64,000 bases of DNA from Aquipseudomonas alcaligenes NBRC 14159 (GTDB lineage: Bacteria > Pseudomonadota > Gammaproteobacteria > Pseudomonadales > Pseudomonadaceae). Both the position numbers and the translations under genes were made by a program. The stretch spans positions 1-64,000 of the forward strand of contig NZ_BATI01000036.1 in NCBI RefSeq assembly GCF_000467105.1. Direction: 5' to 3'. The notes beneath the pieces are model-generated. The model was given only the letters and a program-made list of their open reading frames with translations, ran no database searches and was not told the DNA's origin. Below, piece by piece: positions 54,140-63,723 of the stretch (position 1 is its first letter; each line of letters opens with the position of its first letter).

Positions 54140-55006
54140 ATGATCAGGGAAGCACAGGACACCACCGTCGTCCTTAGCCGCCAGGGAGAAGGCGCCGCCC
54201 CGCGCGGCCCGCTCACCGACTTCAACGCGCCACGCTTCGAGCAGCTCGAAGAGCGCATGGTGCATGCCGCGCGCATGCGCCCGGCGGAAGTCTTCAACAT
54301 CAGCTTCAACCCGCTGGTGGCCGCCAGCGCGCTGCTGCTCTCGGAAGTGGTGCGGCTGAAGACCTCGGCCGCCGCGGAGAACTTCGACGCGCTCAACGAA
54401 CGCCTCAACGTGGCGATCAAGCTGTTCGAGCACCGCGCCCTGCAGGAAGGCATGGACGGCGGCCAGGTGATGGCGGCGCGCTACGTGCTGTGCACCGTGG
54501 TCGACGAGGCGGTGGTGACCACGCCCTGGGGCAACGAGAGCGCCTGGTCGCAGATGAGCCTGCTGTCGACCTTCCACAACGAGACCTTCGGCGGCGAGAA
54601 GTTCTTCCAGCTGCTCGAACACCTGTCGCGCAACCCGGTCAAGCACCTGGCCATGCTCGAGCTGATGTACATCTGCCTGTCGCTCGGCTTCGAGGGCAAG
54701 TACCGCGTGCTGCCGCGCGGCATGCTCGAACTGGAGGCGATCCGCGACAGCCTGTACCGGCAGATCCGCCAGTTGTGCGGCGACATCCCGCGTGAACTGT
54801 CGCCGCACTGGGAAGGCCTCAAGGATGGCCGCCGCCGGCTGGTACGCATCGTCCCCGGCTGGCTGGTGGCGGTGGCCACGGTGGCCGGCCTGGCGCTGCT
54901 CTACGCCGGCTTCAGCTGGGTGCTGCACGAGCAGCGCGGCACGGTACTGCAACCCTATCAGGCGGCCGAGGTCGCCCCGGCCCCCGCACACAGCAATCAG
55001 GGATGA
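54140..55006 (+). CDS. tssL: T6SS membrane protein TssL (DotU)
   Basis: A 288-aa short TssL. The cytosolic DotU domain has NPLVAASALLLSEVVRLK, ARYVLCTVVDEAVVTTPWG and SRNPVKHLAMLELMYICLSLGFEGKYRV. One C-terminal TM helix (about 239-260) anchors it. No peptidoglycan-binding OmpA domain follows. It pairs with TssM, next in the operon. Confidence 0.95.
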   Translation: MIREAQDTTVVLSRQGEGAAPRGPLTDFNAPRFEQLEERMVHAARMRPAEVFNISFNPLVAASALLLSEVVRLKTSAAAENFDALNERLNVAIKLFEHRALQEGMDGGQVMAARYVLCTVVDEAVVTTPWGNESAWSQMSLLSTFHNETFGGEKFFQLLEHLSRNPVKHLAMLELMYICLSLGFEGKYRVLPRGMLELEAIRDSLYRQIRQLCGDIPRELSPHWEGLKDGRRRLVRIVPGWLVAVATVAGLALLYAGFSWVLHEQRGTVLQPYQAAEVAPAPAHSNQG

Positions 55007-55012
55007 TCTGAG

Positions 55013-58000
55013 ATGAAGGACTTTCTCAAGAAAACGGCGGCGTTGTTCCGCAAGACCTGGGTCTGGAGCCTGTGCCTGGTACTGGTGCTGGCCCTGCTGA
55101 TCTGGTTCGTCGGCCCGCTGCTGGCAGTGGCCGACTCCAAGTTCTGGGAGCCGGCGGCCAGCCGCCTGGTCAGCATCAGCCTGCTGTTCCTCGTCTGGGG
55201 CCTGTTCATCGTGTTCATCAGCTGGCGCGCCAATCTGCGCAAGAAGGCCGAGGCGGACGACGTCGACGCCCAGGAGCGCCTGCGCCGCGAGGGCCTGATC
55301 AGCGAGGAGCAGGTGGAGCTGCGCGGCCGCTTCAAGCAGGCCTTGCGCACCCTGAAGACCTCCAGCCTGTACCGCGGGCGTAGCGAGAAGTGGCGCAACG
55401 AGCTGCCCTGGTACCTGCTGCTCGGCGCCGAGGGTAGCGGCAAGACCAGCCTGCTGGAATTCTCCGGCCTGGACTTCCCGCTGAACAAGGGCGACGAACG
55501 CCGCCTGACCAAGGACGTCGGCGGCACCCGCTACTGCGACTGGTATTTCGCCGACAACGCGGTGCTGATCGACACCGCCGGCCGCTACCTGACCCAGCCC
55601 GACGTGGCGGTCGACAGCCGCGCCTGGCACACCCTGCTGAGCCTGCTGCGCAAGCGCCGCGCGCGCCCGCTCAACGGCGTGCTGGCGAGCATCCCGGTGG
55701 ATACCCTGCTGTACGCCAGCGAACTGGAGCTGGAGAACTTCGCCCGCCAGCTGCGCCAGCGCCTGCACGAGCTGCACGCCGAACTGCGCGCCGAGGTGCC
55801 GGTGTACCTGGTGCTGAGCAAGGCCGACAAGGTCATGGGCTTCGACGAGTTCTTCGACCAGCTCAGCCGCGAGGAAAGCGACCAGGTGCTCGGCGCCAGC
55901 TTCCGCAAGGGGCAGAACGCCACCGACGCCAGCGTGGTGCGCCAGGAGTTCGAAGAGCTGCTGCGCCGTCTCAACAGCCAGGTGATCATGCGCCTGCACC
56001 AGGAGCGCGACACCCAGCGCCGCGGCCGTATCCTCGACTTCCCGCACCAGCTCGGCCAGCTCGGCGAACGCCTGTGCCTGCTGGTGGAACTGGCCTTCAG
56101 CGGCAACCGCTACCAGCGCCCCAGCCACCTGCGCGGCTTCTACCTGACCAGCGCGCCGCAGCTGCAGGAGCTGCTCGACCCGAGCACCACCGGCATCGGT
56201 CGCAACCTCGGCCTGGCCGGCAGCAGCCTGCCGACCTACCGCAGCGGCCGCGCACGCTTCATCCACCAGCTGCTCAGCCGGGTGATCTTCCCCGAGGCCG
56301 AACTGGCCGGCCTGGACGACAAGGAAGTACGCCGCATCAACTGGCGCCAGCGTGGCCTGTATGCCGGCGCCGCCGCCTGCCTGGTGCTGTTCGGCCTACT
56401 CTGGGGCACCAGCTACTCGGCCAACCACGGTCGCCTGGAACAGCTGCGCGAGCTGGCCCTGCAGCTGACCCGCGAGGGCGAGGGCGTGAGCGCCCAGGAC
56501 GAGGCCAAGCGCGTGCTGCCGCTGCTCGATGGCAGCCATGCCGCCACCCAGGTGTTCCCAACGCCGGGCGACGCCAGCCTGCTGGAGCGCGGCGGCCTGT
56601 ACCAGGGCCCGGCCGTGCAGCCCGAGGTGCATGCCGCCTACCGTCGCAGCCTGGAGCAGGAACTGTTGCCGCGCGTGGCCCGCCAGCTGGAGGCGCAGAT
56701 CCGCGCCAACCGCGACGACCGCGAGCTGCTGCTGGGCAGCCTGCGCGCCTACCTGATGCTCAACCTCGAGGAGCGCCGCGACCCGGCCTTCCTGCAGGAC
56801 TGGCTGGCCGCCGACTGGTCGCTGCGCTACGCCGGTGACGAAGCGACGCAGAAGGGCCTGGGCGGCCACTTCCAGCGCCTGCTGAGCGAACCCTTTGCCG
56901 CCTACCCGCTTAACCAGACGCTGGTCGCCGAGGCGCGGCAGATCCTGCGTAGCGAGTCGCTGGCCGGCGTGGTCTACCGCATGCTCCGCGACCAGGCGCG
57001 CAGCCTGCCCGAGTACCGCATCGCCCAGGCCCTCGGCGCTCAGGCGCCGCTGCTGCTGGGCAGCGACTACGCCATTCCCGGCCTGTACACGCAGAAGGGC
57101 TACCAGCAGTTCTTCGTCGCCCAGGGCCTCGGCCTGGTGCGCGACATCCTCGAGGACAACTGGGTGCTGGGCGAAGGCAACCAGCTCAGCGACCAGGACC
57201 TCGGCCGCCTGATGGTGGAGCTGGAGCAGCTGTACTTCCGCGACTACGCCAACTACTGGGGCGAGGCCGTCGCCCAGCTGGGCCTGGAGCCGCTCGGCAA
57301 CACCGCCCAGGGCATCACCACCCTCACCGCCCTGACCGCGGCCAACTCGCCGCTGCTGCAGGTGCTGGTGGAAGTACGCGACAACACCCGCTTCGACCTG
57401 CCGGCCGCCGCCGATCAGGTCGACGACCTGGCCGCCCAGGCCAAGCTCGGCAAGCAGGGCAAGCTGGCTGCGGCCGCCGCCGGCAAGGGCCTGGACGCCG
57501 TCGCCAAGAGCCTGCCGGACACCGCGCGCAAGGCCCTGCAACGGCGCTTCGAGCCGCTGCACCGGCTGCTCGACGACAACAGCGGCGCCGGCCCGGAACT
57601 GGCCGCCACCCTGCAGGCGCTGGATGCCCTGCAGCTGCAGCTGAGCGGTCTGGCCCATGCCAGCTCGCCGGAACAGGCTGCCTTCGAGATGGCCAAGGCG
57701 CGCATGCAGGGCCGCCCGGATGCGATCAACCAGGTCCGCGGTACTGCCGCGCGCCTGCCGCAACCGGTGGCCAACTGGCTGACCCTGCTGGCTGACGACA
57801 GCTGGCAGCTAGTGCTGAACGACGCCTATGGCTACCTGAACAAGCGCTACCGCCACGAGCTGTACGGCTTCTACAAGGAGTCGCTGTTCAAGCGCTACCC
57901 GTTCAGCGCCAAGAGCGACAGCGACGTGGCCATCGCCGACTTCCGCGAGTTCTTCAAGGCCGATGGTGTGGCCGATGCCTTCGTCGACCGCTACCTCAAG

Positions 58001-58534
58001 GCCTTCGTCAGTGACAGCGAGGGCAAGTACCAGCTGCGCCGCCTGGACGGCCAGGGCCTGCCACTGTCGCCGGTGTTCCTGGCGCAGATGAACCGCACCC
58101 AGGTGATCCGCCGCAGCTTCTTCGCCGAGAACCCGGCCGAGCCGCTGGTGCTGTTCAAGCTGGAACCCTTTGCCCTGGACTACAGCGTCAACCGCGCCGA
58201 CTTCCAGTTTGGCGGCCAGCAGCTGGAATACCGCCACGGCCCGATCATCGCCAGCGCCTTCCGCTGGCCGGCCGAGGGCGAGAACGAGCGCAGCAGCCTG
58301 GTGCTGGAGGAACAGGGCGGCCGCCGCGTCGGCATCGGCAAGGACAGTGGCCCCTGGGCGCTGTTCCGCCTGCTCGACCAGATGCAGGTCGAACAGCACA
58401 GCGGGCGTGACGTGCTACTGCTCAAGGCCAACCTGAGCGGCCTGCAGGCCAAGTACCTGCTGCACAGCCAGCGCTCGCCGAACCCGTTCGACGCCAGCCT
58501 GCTGCGCCAGTTCAAGCTGCCGGCGACCCTCTGA
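55013..58534 (+). CDS. tssM: T6SS membrane protein TssM (IcmF)
   Basis: A 1173-aa TssM. Two N-terminal TM helices (about 18-40 and 53-71), a cytosolic NTPase-like domain with Walker A LLGAEGSGKTSL (137-146) and DTAGRYLTQ, a third TM helix near 450, and a long periplasmic region ending in the TssJ-contacting beta domain. The stop shares a base with the phosphatase start (TGATG). The intact Walker A suggests an ATP-binding form. It corresponds to icmF2 (PA1669). Confidence 0.96.
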   Translation: MKDFLKKTAALFRKTWVWSLCLVLVLALLIWFVGPLLAVADSKFWEPAASRLVSISLLFLVWGLFIVFISWRANLRKKAEADDVDAQERLRREGLISEEQVELRGRFKQALRTLKTSSLYRGRSEKWRNELPWYLLLGAEGSGKTSLLEFSGLDFPLNKGDERRLTKDVGGTRYCDWYFADNAVLIDTAGRYLTQPDVAVDSRAWHTLLSLLRKRRARPLNGVLASIPVDTLLYASELELENFARQLRQRLHELHAELRAEVPVYLVLSKADKVMGFDEFFDQLSREESDQVLGASFRKGQNATDASVVRQEFEELLRRLNSQVIMRLHQERDTQRRGRILDFPHQLGQLGERLCLLVELAFSGNRYQRPSHLRGFYLTSAPQLQELLDPSTTGIGRNLGLAGSSLPTYRSGRARFIHQLLSRVIFPEAELAGLDDKEVRRINWRQRGLYAGAAACLVLFGLLWGTSYSANHGRLEQLRELALQLTREGEGVSAQDEAKRVLPLLDGSHAATQVFPTPGDASLLERGGLYQGPAVQPEVHAAYRRSLEQELLPRVARQLEAQIRANRDDRELLLGSLRAYLMLNLEERRDPAFLQDWLAADWSLRYAGDEATQKGLGGHFQRLLSEPFAAYPLNQTLVAEARQILRSESLAGVVYRMLRDQARSLPEYRIAQALGAQAPLLLGSDYAIPGLYTQKGYQQFFVAQGLGLVRDILEDNWVLGEGNQLSDQDLGRLMVELEQLYFRDYANYWGEAVAQLGLEPLGNTAQGITTLTALTAANSPLLQVLVEVRDNTRFDLPAAADQVDDLAAQAKLGKQGKLAAAAAGKGLDAVAKSLPDTARKALQRRFEPLHRLLDDNSGAGPELAATLQALDALQLQLSGLAHASSPEQAAFEMAKARMQGRPDAINQVRGTAARLPQPVANWLTLLADDSWQLVLNDAYGYLNKRYRHELYGFYKESLFKRYPFSAKSDSDVAIADFREFFKADGVADAFVDRYLKAFVSDSEGKYQLRRLDGQGLPLSPVFLAQMNRTQVIRRSFFAENPAEPLVLFKLEPFALDYSVNRADFQFGGQQLEYRHGPIIASAFRWPAEGENERSSLVLEEQGGRRVGIGKDSGPWALFRLLDQMQVEQHSGRDVLLLKANLSGLQAKYLLHSQRSPNPFDASLLRQFKLPATL

Positions 58535-59265
58535 TGAAGGTCGCCCAACGCCTCTGGAGCAGTGCCGGGCGCACCGACACCGGCAAGGTGCGCGCGCGCA
58601 ACGAGGACGCCTTCCTCGACCAGCCGCAGCAGGGCCTGTGGGTGGTCGCCGACGGCATGGGCGGCCACCAGGCCGGCGACCTGGCCAGCCGGCTGATCGT
58701 CGAGAGCCTGGCCGAGCTGCCCGCCGGGCTGGATTTCGAGGACCGTCTGGACGCCCTGCGCGACTGCCTGCACCGCCTCAATCGCCACCTCAGCCTGGGC
58801 CTGACCCTGACCGGCGAGACCCCCGACCTGCTGGTCGGCAGCACCGTGGTGGCGCTGCTCGCCGAGGGTAGCCGGGTGGCCTGCGTGTGGGCCGGCGACA
58901 GCCGCTGCTACCTGCTGCGCGGGCGCCAGCTGTTCCAGCTGAGCCGCGACCACTCGCTGCTGCAGCAACTGGTGGAGGAGCGCGGCATGAGCCCGGACGA
59001 AGCGGCACGCCAACCCGGCGCCCATGCCCTGACCCGGGCCATCGGCGCCGCCGAGGAGCTGCAGCTGGACATCCTCGAACTGGAGAGCCTGCCCGGCGAC
59101 GTGTTCCTGCTGTGCAGCGACGGTCTCTACCAGGACCTCGACCACGACCTGCTGACCGCCGCGCTGCTGCGCCCCAGCCCACAGCTGGCGCTGCAACGCC
59201 TGTTCGAGCTGGCCCTGCTGGGGCCGGCGCGCGACAACCTGAGCGGCGTGGTGATCAACCGATGA
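58534..59265 (+). CDS. stp1: PP2C-type protein phosphatase of the T6SS (Stp1-like)
   Basis: A 243-aa Mg/Mn-dependent PP2C phosphatase. Motifs are KVRARNEDAFLDQ (Asn23, Glu24, Asp25), VVADGMGGHQAGDLAS (Asp40, Gly41), WAGDSRCYLLR, LCSDGLYQDL and the final DNLSGVVI. All metal-binding acids appear present. It has no TM segment. It overlaps both neighbours by short stop-start overlaps, fixing its ratio to the kinase. It is expected to dephosphorylate Fha and turn down secretion. Confidence 0.93.
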   Translation: MKVAQRLWSSAGRTDTGKVRARNEDAFLDQPQQGLWVVADGMGGHQAGDLASRLIVESLAELPAGLDFEDRLDALRDCLHRLNRHLSLGLTLTGETPDLLVGSTVVALLAEGSRVACVWAGDSRCYLLRGRQLFQLSRDHSLLQQLVEERGMSPDEAARQPGAHALTRAIGAAEELQLDILELESLPGDVFLLCSDGLYQDLDHDLLTAALLRPSPQLALQRLFELALLGPARDNLSGVVINR

Positions 59266-60221
59266 ATGCCGAAGCCAAGGTTGCCAGCGCCGACCTCACG
59301 GTGATGGCCGGGGCCACGCCGGCGCGTGCCGCGCGCCCGCTGCCGCGCGATCTGCCGGGCATTCTCTGCGGCCGCTACCAGATCGAACGCCTGCTCGGCG
59401 TCGGCGGCATGGGCGCGGTGTACCGTGCCCGCGACCTGCTGCGCGAGCAGTTCGGCGAGCCGCAACCCTGGGTGGCGCTGAAGACCCTCAGCGAGGACTT
59501 CGCCGAATACCCGGACGCCAGCGCCCTGCTCTACAGCGAGTTCGCCCTCACCGCACGGCTCAGCCACCGCAACCTGGTGCGCTTCTACAGCTTCGAAGTG
59601 GACCCGGCCTGCCAGCGCGCCTTCATCACCATGGAGCTACTCAAGGGCAACACCCTCGACCATGTGCTGCACCAGTACCCCAGCGGCCTACCCTGGGCCG
59701 AGGCGCAGCGCCTCGCCGTCAGCCTGCTCGAAGCACTGCGCTACGCCCACGACCAGGGCGTGCTGCACGGCGACCTCAAGCCGAGCAACCTGATGCTCGG
59801 CGACGACGACATCCGCCTGTTCGACTTCGGCCTCGGCCAGGCCCGCGAGGGCTTCCTCAAGGGCCTGCCACGCCTGGCGCGCAGCCGCTTCGCCGCCTGG
59901 ACGCCGCGCTACGCCGCCCCGGAACTGCTCGACGGCGCCACCCTGAACGCCGCCGCCGACGTCTACGCCGTGGCCTGCGTGATCTACGAACTGTGCAGCG
60001 GCCAGCATCCTTTCCGCCGGCAAAGTGCTAAACAGGCGCAGGCAATGGAACTGCCACTGACGGCCCCCGCGGACCTGCCCCGCGCACTGTGGCCGGCCCT
60101 GCGCGCCGCGCTGGAATTCGACCCGGCCAAGCGCAGCAGCCTGCCCGATCTGCTGCGTGCCTTCCGCGCCCAGCGCCCGAGCGCGTCGCTGCTGACCCGC
60201 CTGCTGCGCCGCCCGGCCTGA
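59262..60221 (+). CDS. stk1: Ser/Thr protein kinase of the T6SS (Stk1-like)
   Basis: A 319-aa soluble Hanks-type kinase. It has GVGGMGAVYRA (46-56), the ATP Lys74 (VALK), the catalytic loop HGDLKPSN (169-176), DFG (Asp188) and AAPE (218-221). The Arg before the catalytic Asp is replaced by Gly, so it is a non-RD kinase. There is no TM helix or periplasmic sensor, unlike PpkA of HSI-I. The start overlaps the phosphatase stop (ATGA). It matches stk1 (PA1671). Fha is the likely substrate. Confidence 0.92.
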   Translation: MNAEAKVASADLTVMAGATPARAARPLPRDLPGILCGRYQIERLLGVGGMGAVYRARDLLREQFGEPQPWVALKTLSEDFAEYPDASALLYSEFALTARLSHRNLVRFYSFEVDPACQRAFITMELLKGNTLDHVLHQYPSGLPWAEAQRLAVSLLEALRYAHDQGVLHGDLKPSNLMLGDDDIRLFDFGLGQAREGFLKGLPRLARSRFAAWTPRYAAPELLDGATLNAAADVYAVACVIYELCSGQHPFRRQSAKQAQAMELPLTAPADLPRALWPALRAALEFDPAKRSSLPDLLRAFRAQRPSASLLTRLLRRPA

Positions 60222-60246
60222 TTGCGCCTATCGACAAGGACGACCC

Positions 60247-62373
60247 ATGTTCAACCCCGCCAACCAGACCCACTTCAGCCTGACCCTCGACGGCCTCGAG
60301 CACGACCTGCAGGTCCTCGAATTCAGCGGCCGCGAGGCCCTCGACCAGCCCTACCGCTTCGAGGTCGAGCTGGTCAGCGAGAAGCCCGACCTGGACCTCG
60401 CCGAGCTGCTCGGCAAGCCGGCCTTCCTCGCCTTCGCCCCGGATGGCAGCGGCATCCACGGCCTGGTCCACGATGCCGGCCAGGGCGAGTCGGGCAAGCG
60501 CCTGACCCGCTATCGCCTGACCCTGATGCCCAAGCTGGCCTGGCTCGGCTATCGAACTAACCAGCGCATCTACCAGCACCGGACGGTGCCGCAGATCATC
60601 GCGCAGGTCCTGGAAGAGCACGGCATCCTCGGCGGCGCCTACCGCTTCCAGCTCGGCCCGACCGTCTACCCCGAGCGCGACTACTGCGTGCAGTACGACG
60701 AGACGGACCTGCACTTCATTCAGCGCCTGTGCGAGGAGGAAGGCATCCACTATCACTTCGAGCACTCGGCCAAGGGCCATGTGCTGGTGTTCGGCGACGA
60801 CCAGACCGGCTTCCCCAAACTCGGCCAGCCCACCGCCTATGTGCAGGACAGCGGCCTGGTCGCCGACGAGCCAGTGATCAAGCGCTTCGCCCTGCGCCTG
60901 GTCACCCGCACCAACCAGGTCAGCCGCCGCGACTACGACTTCGAGCAACCACGCCTGCTGCTGGAGACCAGCGCCAAGGCCAACTTCCAACCCAAGCTGG
61001 AAGACTACGACTACCCTGGCCGCTACACCGAGCGCACACGCGGCAAGCACCTGAGCCAACGCGCCCTGGAACGCCACCGCGCCGACTACCAGCTGGCCGA
61101 GGGCGAGAGCGACCAGCCACGCCTGGTGACCGGCCACCTGCTGGAAATCTCCGACCACCCGCGCCGCGAATGGAACGACCTCTGGCTGCTGCAGGAAGTG
61201 CTTCACGAAGGCAAGCAACCGCAGGTGCTGGAAGAGTCCGTCACCAGCTTCCTCGGCGGCGGTCTCCCCTCTCCCTCCGGGAGAGGGGCCGGGGGTGAGG
61301 GCGCATCCGCCAACTCCGACAACTTCCACCAGGGCTACCGCAACCGCTTCAGCGCCACCCCCTGGGACGTCCTGCACCGCCCCGCCCTGCGCCATCCCAA
61401 GCCCAAGGTGCTGGGCAGCCAGAGCGCCGTGGTCACTGGCCCCAAAGGCGAAGAGATCCACTGCGACCAGTACGGTCGAGTCAAGGTGCAGTTCCACTGG
61501 GACCGTGAAGGCCAGGCCGACGACACCAGCAGCTGCTGGCTGCGAGTGTCCTCCAGCTGGGCCGGCGACCGCTACGGCGGCATCGCCATTCCGCGCATCG
61601 GCATGGAGGTGCTGGTCACCTTCCTCGAAGGCGATCCCGACCAGCCACTGGTCACCGGCTGCCTGTACCACAAGGAGCATGTGGTTCCGTATGACCTGCC
61701 GGCAAACAAGACCCGCAGCGTATTCAAGACCCTGAGCAGTCCGGGCGGTGGCGGCTATAACGAACTGCGCATCGAAGACCGCAAGGGCCAGGAGCAGATC
61801 TACCTCCACGCCCAGAAGGACTGGGACGAGAACGTCGAGCACGACCAGAAGATCCGCATCGGCCACGAGCGCCACGACAGGGTGGAAGCCAACAGCTACA
61901 CCGAGCTCAAGGCCGAGGAACACCACACCACCCACGCCGAGCGCAAAGTGGAGGTGAAGGCCGAAGACCACCTGACCATCGCCCAGAACCAGCACATCAA
62001 GCTCGGCACCGCCCAGCTGACCAAAGCCGGCCGCGAGATCCACCTCAAGGCCGGGCAGAAGATGGTCATCGAAGCCGGCGTCGAACTCACCCTCAAGGCC
62101 GGCGGCAGCTTCATCAAACTCGACCCCAGCGGCATCACCCTGGTCGGTCCCCTGGCCAAACTCAACGCCGGCGGCGCCCCGGGCTCGGGTACTGGTATCG
62201 CCATCAAACAGCCGTTGCAGCCGGGGATGGCGGATAAGGACAAGGCGGGGAATCTGTTGGATGAGGCCTGGCTCAACCCACTCAGCAATTGCGAAAACAA
62301 GCCGCAACCGGCGGTGTGCGAGGAATGTCTGCGCATCGCCCAACGCAAGGCCCAGGCCCTAGTGCCGCGCTGA
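60247..62373 (+). CDS. vgrG: T6SS spike protein VgrG
   Basis: A 708-aa VgrG. The gp27-like part starts NQTHFSLTLDGLEHDLQVLEFSGREALDQPYRFEVEL and has YCVQYDETDLHFIQRLCEEEGIHYHFEH; the gp5 OB-fold and needle follow (VQFHWDREGQADDTSSCWLRVSSSWAG, RIGMEVLVTFLEGDPDQPLVTG, repeats HTTHAERKVEVKAEDH). A short tail after the needle (from about residue 650) has no enzyme domain. Residues about 339-352 (LPSPSGRGAGGEGA) come from an in-frame REP palindrome. It is followed by a DUF4123 chaperone gene, so it loads a separate effector. The start has AAGGA upstream. Confidence 0.94.
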   Translation: MFNPANQTHFSLTLDGLEHDLQVLEFSGREALDQPYRFEVELVSEKPDLDLAELLGKPAFLAFAPDGSGIHGLVHDAGQGESGKRLTRYRLTLMPKLAWLGYRTNQRIYQHRTVPQIIAQVLEEHGILGGAYRFQLGPTVYPERDYCVQYDETDLHFIQRLCEEEGIHYHFEHSAKGHVLVFGDDQTGFPKLGQPTAYVQDSGLVADEPVIKRFALRLVTRTNQVSRRDYDFEQPRLLLETSAKANFQPKLEDYDYPGRYTERTRGKHLSQRALERHRADYQLAEGESDQPRLVTGHLLEISDHPRREWNDLWLLQEVLHEGKQPQVLEESVTSFLGGGLPSPSGRGAGGEGASANSDNFHQGYRNRFSATPWDVLHRPALRHPKPKVLGSQSAVVTGPKGEEIHCDQYGRVKVQFHWDREGQADDTSSCWLRVSSSWAGDRYGGIAIPRIGMEVLVTFLEGDPDQPLVTGCLYHKEHVVPYDLPANKTRSVFKTLSSPGGGGYNELRIEDRKGQEQIYLHAQKDWDENVEHDQKIRIGHERHDRVEANSYTELKAEEHHTTHAERKVEVKAEDHLTIAQNQHIKLGTAQLTKAGREIHLKAGQKMVIEAGVELTLKAGGSFIKLDPSGITLVGPLAKLNAGGAPGSGTGIAIKQPLQPGMADKDKAGNLLDEAWLNPLSNCENKPQPAVCEECLRIAQRKAQALVPR
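61264..61302 (+). repeat. REP-type palindrome inside vgrG
   Basis: CTCCCCTCTCCCTCCGGGAG with AGGGG and GGGGGTGAGGGC is the same element as the pair at 11313 and 11375. It is 39 bases long here and keeps the reading frame without stops. It lies between the gp27-like and OB-fold parts of VgrG, before DNFHQGYRNRFSATPWDV. Confidence 0.8.
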
Positions 62374-62398
62374 CCCGACTTAGAATCAAGGACGACTC

Positions 62399-63208
62399 AT
62401 GCCTACCCATGCCTCCACCTGGCTGGCCATTCTGCAGGAACAGGCGCTCAGTCATCGGCTCGCCCATGTCGACCTGCTGCTCGACACCACGGGACTGAAA
62501 TACCCGCTCTGGCAGAGCCTGGCCGATCTGAAGAACGAACCCGGTATCGCCCTGCTGCTCGACGGCACTCCCGAACAGGCCCTGGCCAAGCAGGGCCCTG
62601 TCCTGCTGCGCCTGCAATGGGCCGATCAGGAACATCGGCTCTGGCTACAGCAATTGTTCGACTCTCTGCACCGCGAGCCGCGCCTACTGGCCTTGCTCAG
62701 CAATTGGTCCTTCATCGAGCTATCGGAACATTTGCGTCACTGCACCCAGGCCGAGTGGAATCAGGGGCGCAGCGGCGGATTGTTGCGCTACTGGGACCCA
62801 CGACTGTTCTTTGCCGTCAGCGAAACCCTCACACCCCAACAAGGCCGCTGGTTCCATGCCCCGGTCAGCGCCTGGCATTGGCTGGATCGCGATGACCAAC
62901 CCCGCCAGTTGGCTGGCCAGTCGGCTCATCCCAGCGAACTGCCTCAGCCTTTACCGACAATGGAATTGAGCAATGAGCAGGTTGCCGAACTGGTCGCCTG
63001 GATGGATGCCGAGGATTACCGTGCATTCACCTGCGCACAGCACCAGGAGTACGGTCTGCCCAGTCGGGAAACTCTGCAGCAGCACTTGGTACGTGCCTAT
63101 CTCGATGCCAACCAGCAGGGCATTGTGGATATCGACCAACGCAGGACGCATGTGCGCGAATGGCTGGCCCGCAACTCGTCGATATCGCCAAGGGCCCAGC
63201 TCGCATGA
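62399..63208 (+). CDS. DUF4123 effector chaperone (Tap/TEC)
   Basis: A 269-aa DUF4123 protein, the adaptor that loads an effector on its VgrG. It shows VDLLLDTTGLKYPLWQSL at the N-terminus, the central NWSFIELSEHLRHCTQAEW and the family mark LLRYWDPRLFFAV, and a helical C-terminal part with MDAEDYRAFTCAQHQEYG. It comes 25 bp after vgrG. The next genes are lipoproteins rather than a toxin, so its effector must lie beyond them or the site has changed. The stop overlaps the next ATG. Confidence 0.9.
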   Translation: MPTHASTWLAILQEQALSHRLAHVDLLLDTTGLKYPLWQSLADLKNEPGIALLLDGTPEQALAKQGPVLLRLQWADQEHRLWLQQLFDSLHREPRLLALLSNWSFIELSEHLRHCTQAEWNQGRSGGLLRYWDPRLFFAVSETLTPQQGRWFHAPVSAWHWLDRDDQPRQLAGQSAHPSELPQPLPTMELSNEQVAELVAWMDAEDYRAFTCAQHQEYGLPSRETLQQHLVRAYLDANQQGIVDIDQRRTHVREWLARNSSISPRAQLA

Positions 63209-63723
63209 ACCGTCGTTTAGGCTGGCTGCTCTGCGCCAGTGTCCTAGTACTTGCAGGCTGCGCTCCCGCCAAACCCAAAATGCTGGCTGCACCTGTGATG
63301 GGCTACAACCATACCTCTGCCGCGATTAATAGCTTCAGTGTGAATGGCGCCGGCGGAGCCGGCATCGGGCCACATCAAGGGGGCGGCAAGCAAAGCTGTT
63401 GTGGCGTATTACCCGCCCAGTGGCGACCCGGCCTAACCGCCGTAGTGGAGTGGGAAAAAGACCCAACCCCCCACGTGAACTGGCCTGAACCCCTGTTTTC
63501 GGACGCCTGGCGCAAACGGATGGAAGAGCATGAGCGCCACTACAGCCGTCACCGTGCCGAGGTCGTGATCCCTCACTACGAAAAGAGTTGCGGGTACCAA
63601 GTTCATTTCCTCCCCTGCGATCAAGTGCAGGTCAATACCACCTGCTTTACCCCGCAACACCCCGACTATCCCTACAAGGAACTGTTCCAGCTCAAGGAGC
63701 CCAAGGAATGCCCTGCCTCATGA
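63205..63723 (+). CDS. DUF3304 lipoprotein, copy 1
   Basis: A 172-aa lipoprotein. The ATG at 63205 overlaps the stop of the chaperone gene. The signal (LGWLLCASVLVLAGC) ends in a lipobox; the mature part carries GYNHTSAAINSFSVNGAGGAGIGPHQGGG, described in part, the DUF3304 mark, and Cys pairs (SCCG, CGYQ, PCDQ, TCFT). DUF3304 proteins are often seen next to T6SS phospholipase effectors, where a lipoprotein in the periplasm gives immunity. A second copy follows at once. Confidence 0.82.
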   Translation: MNRRLGWLLCASVLVLAGCAPAKPKMLAAPVMGYNHTSAAINSFSVNGAGGAGIGPHQGGGKQSCCGVLPAQWRPGLTAVVEWEKDPTPHVNWPEPLFSDAWRKRMEEHERHYSRHRAEVVIPHYEKSCGYQVHFLPCDQVQVNTTCFTPQHPDYPYKELFQLKEPKECPAS

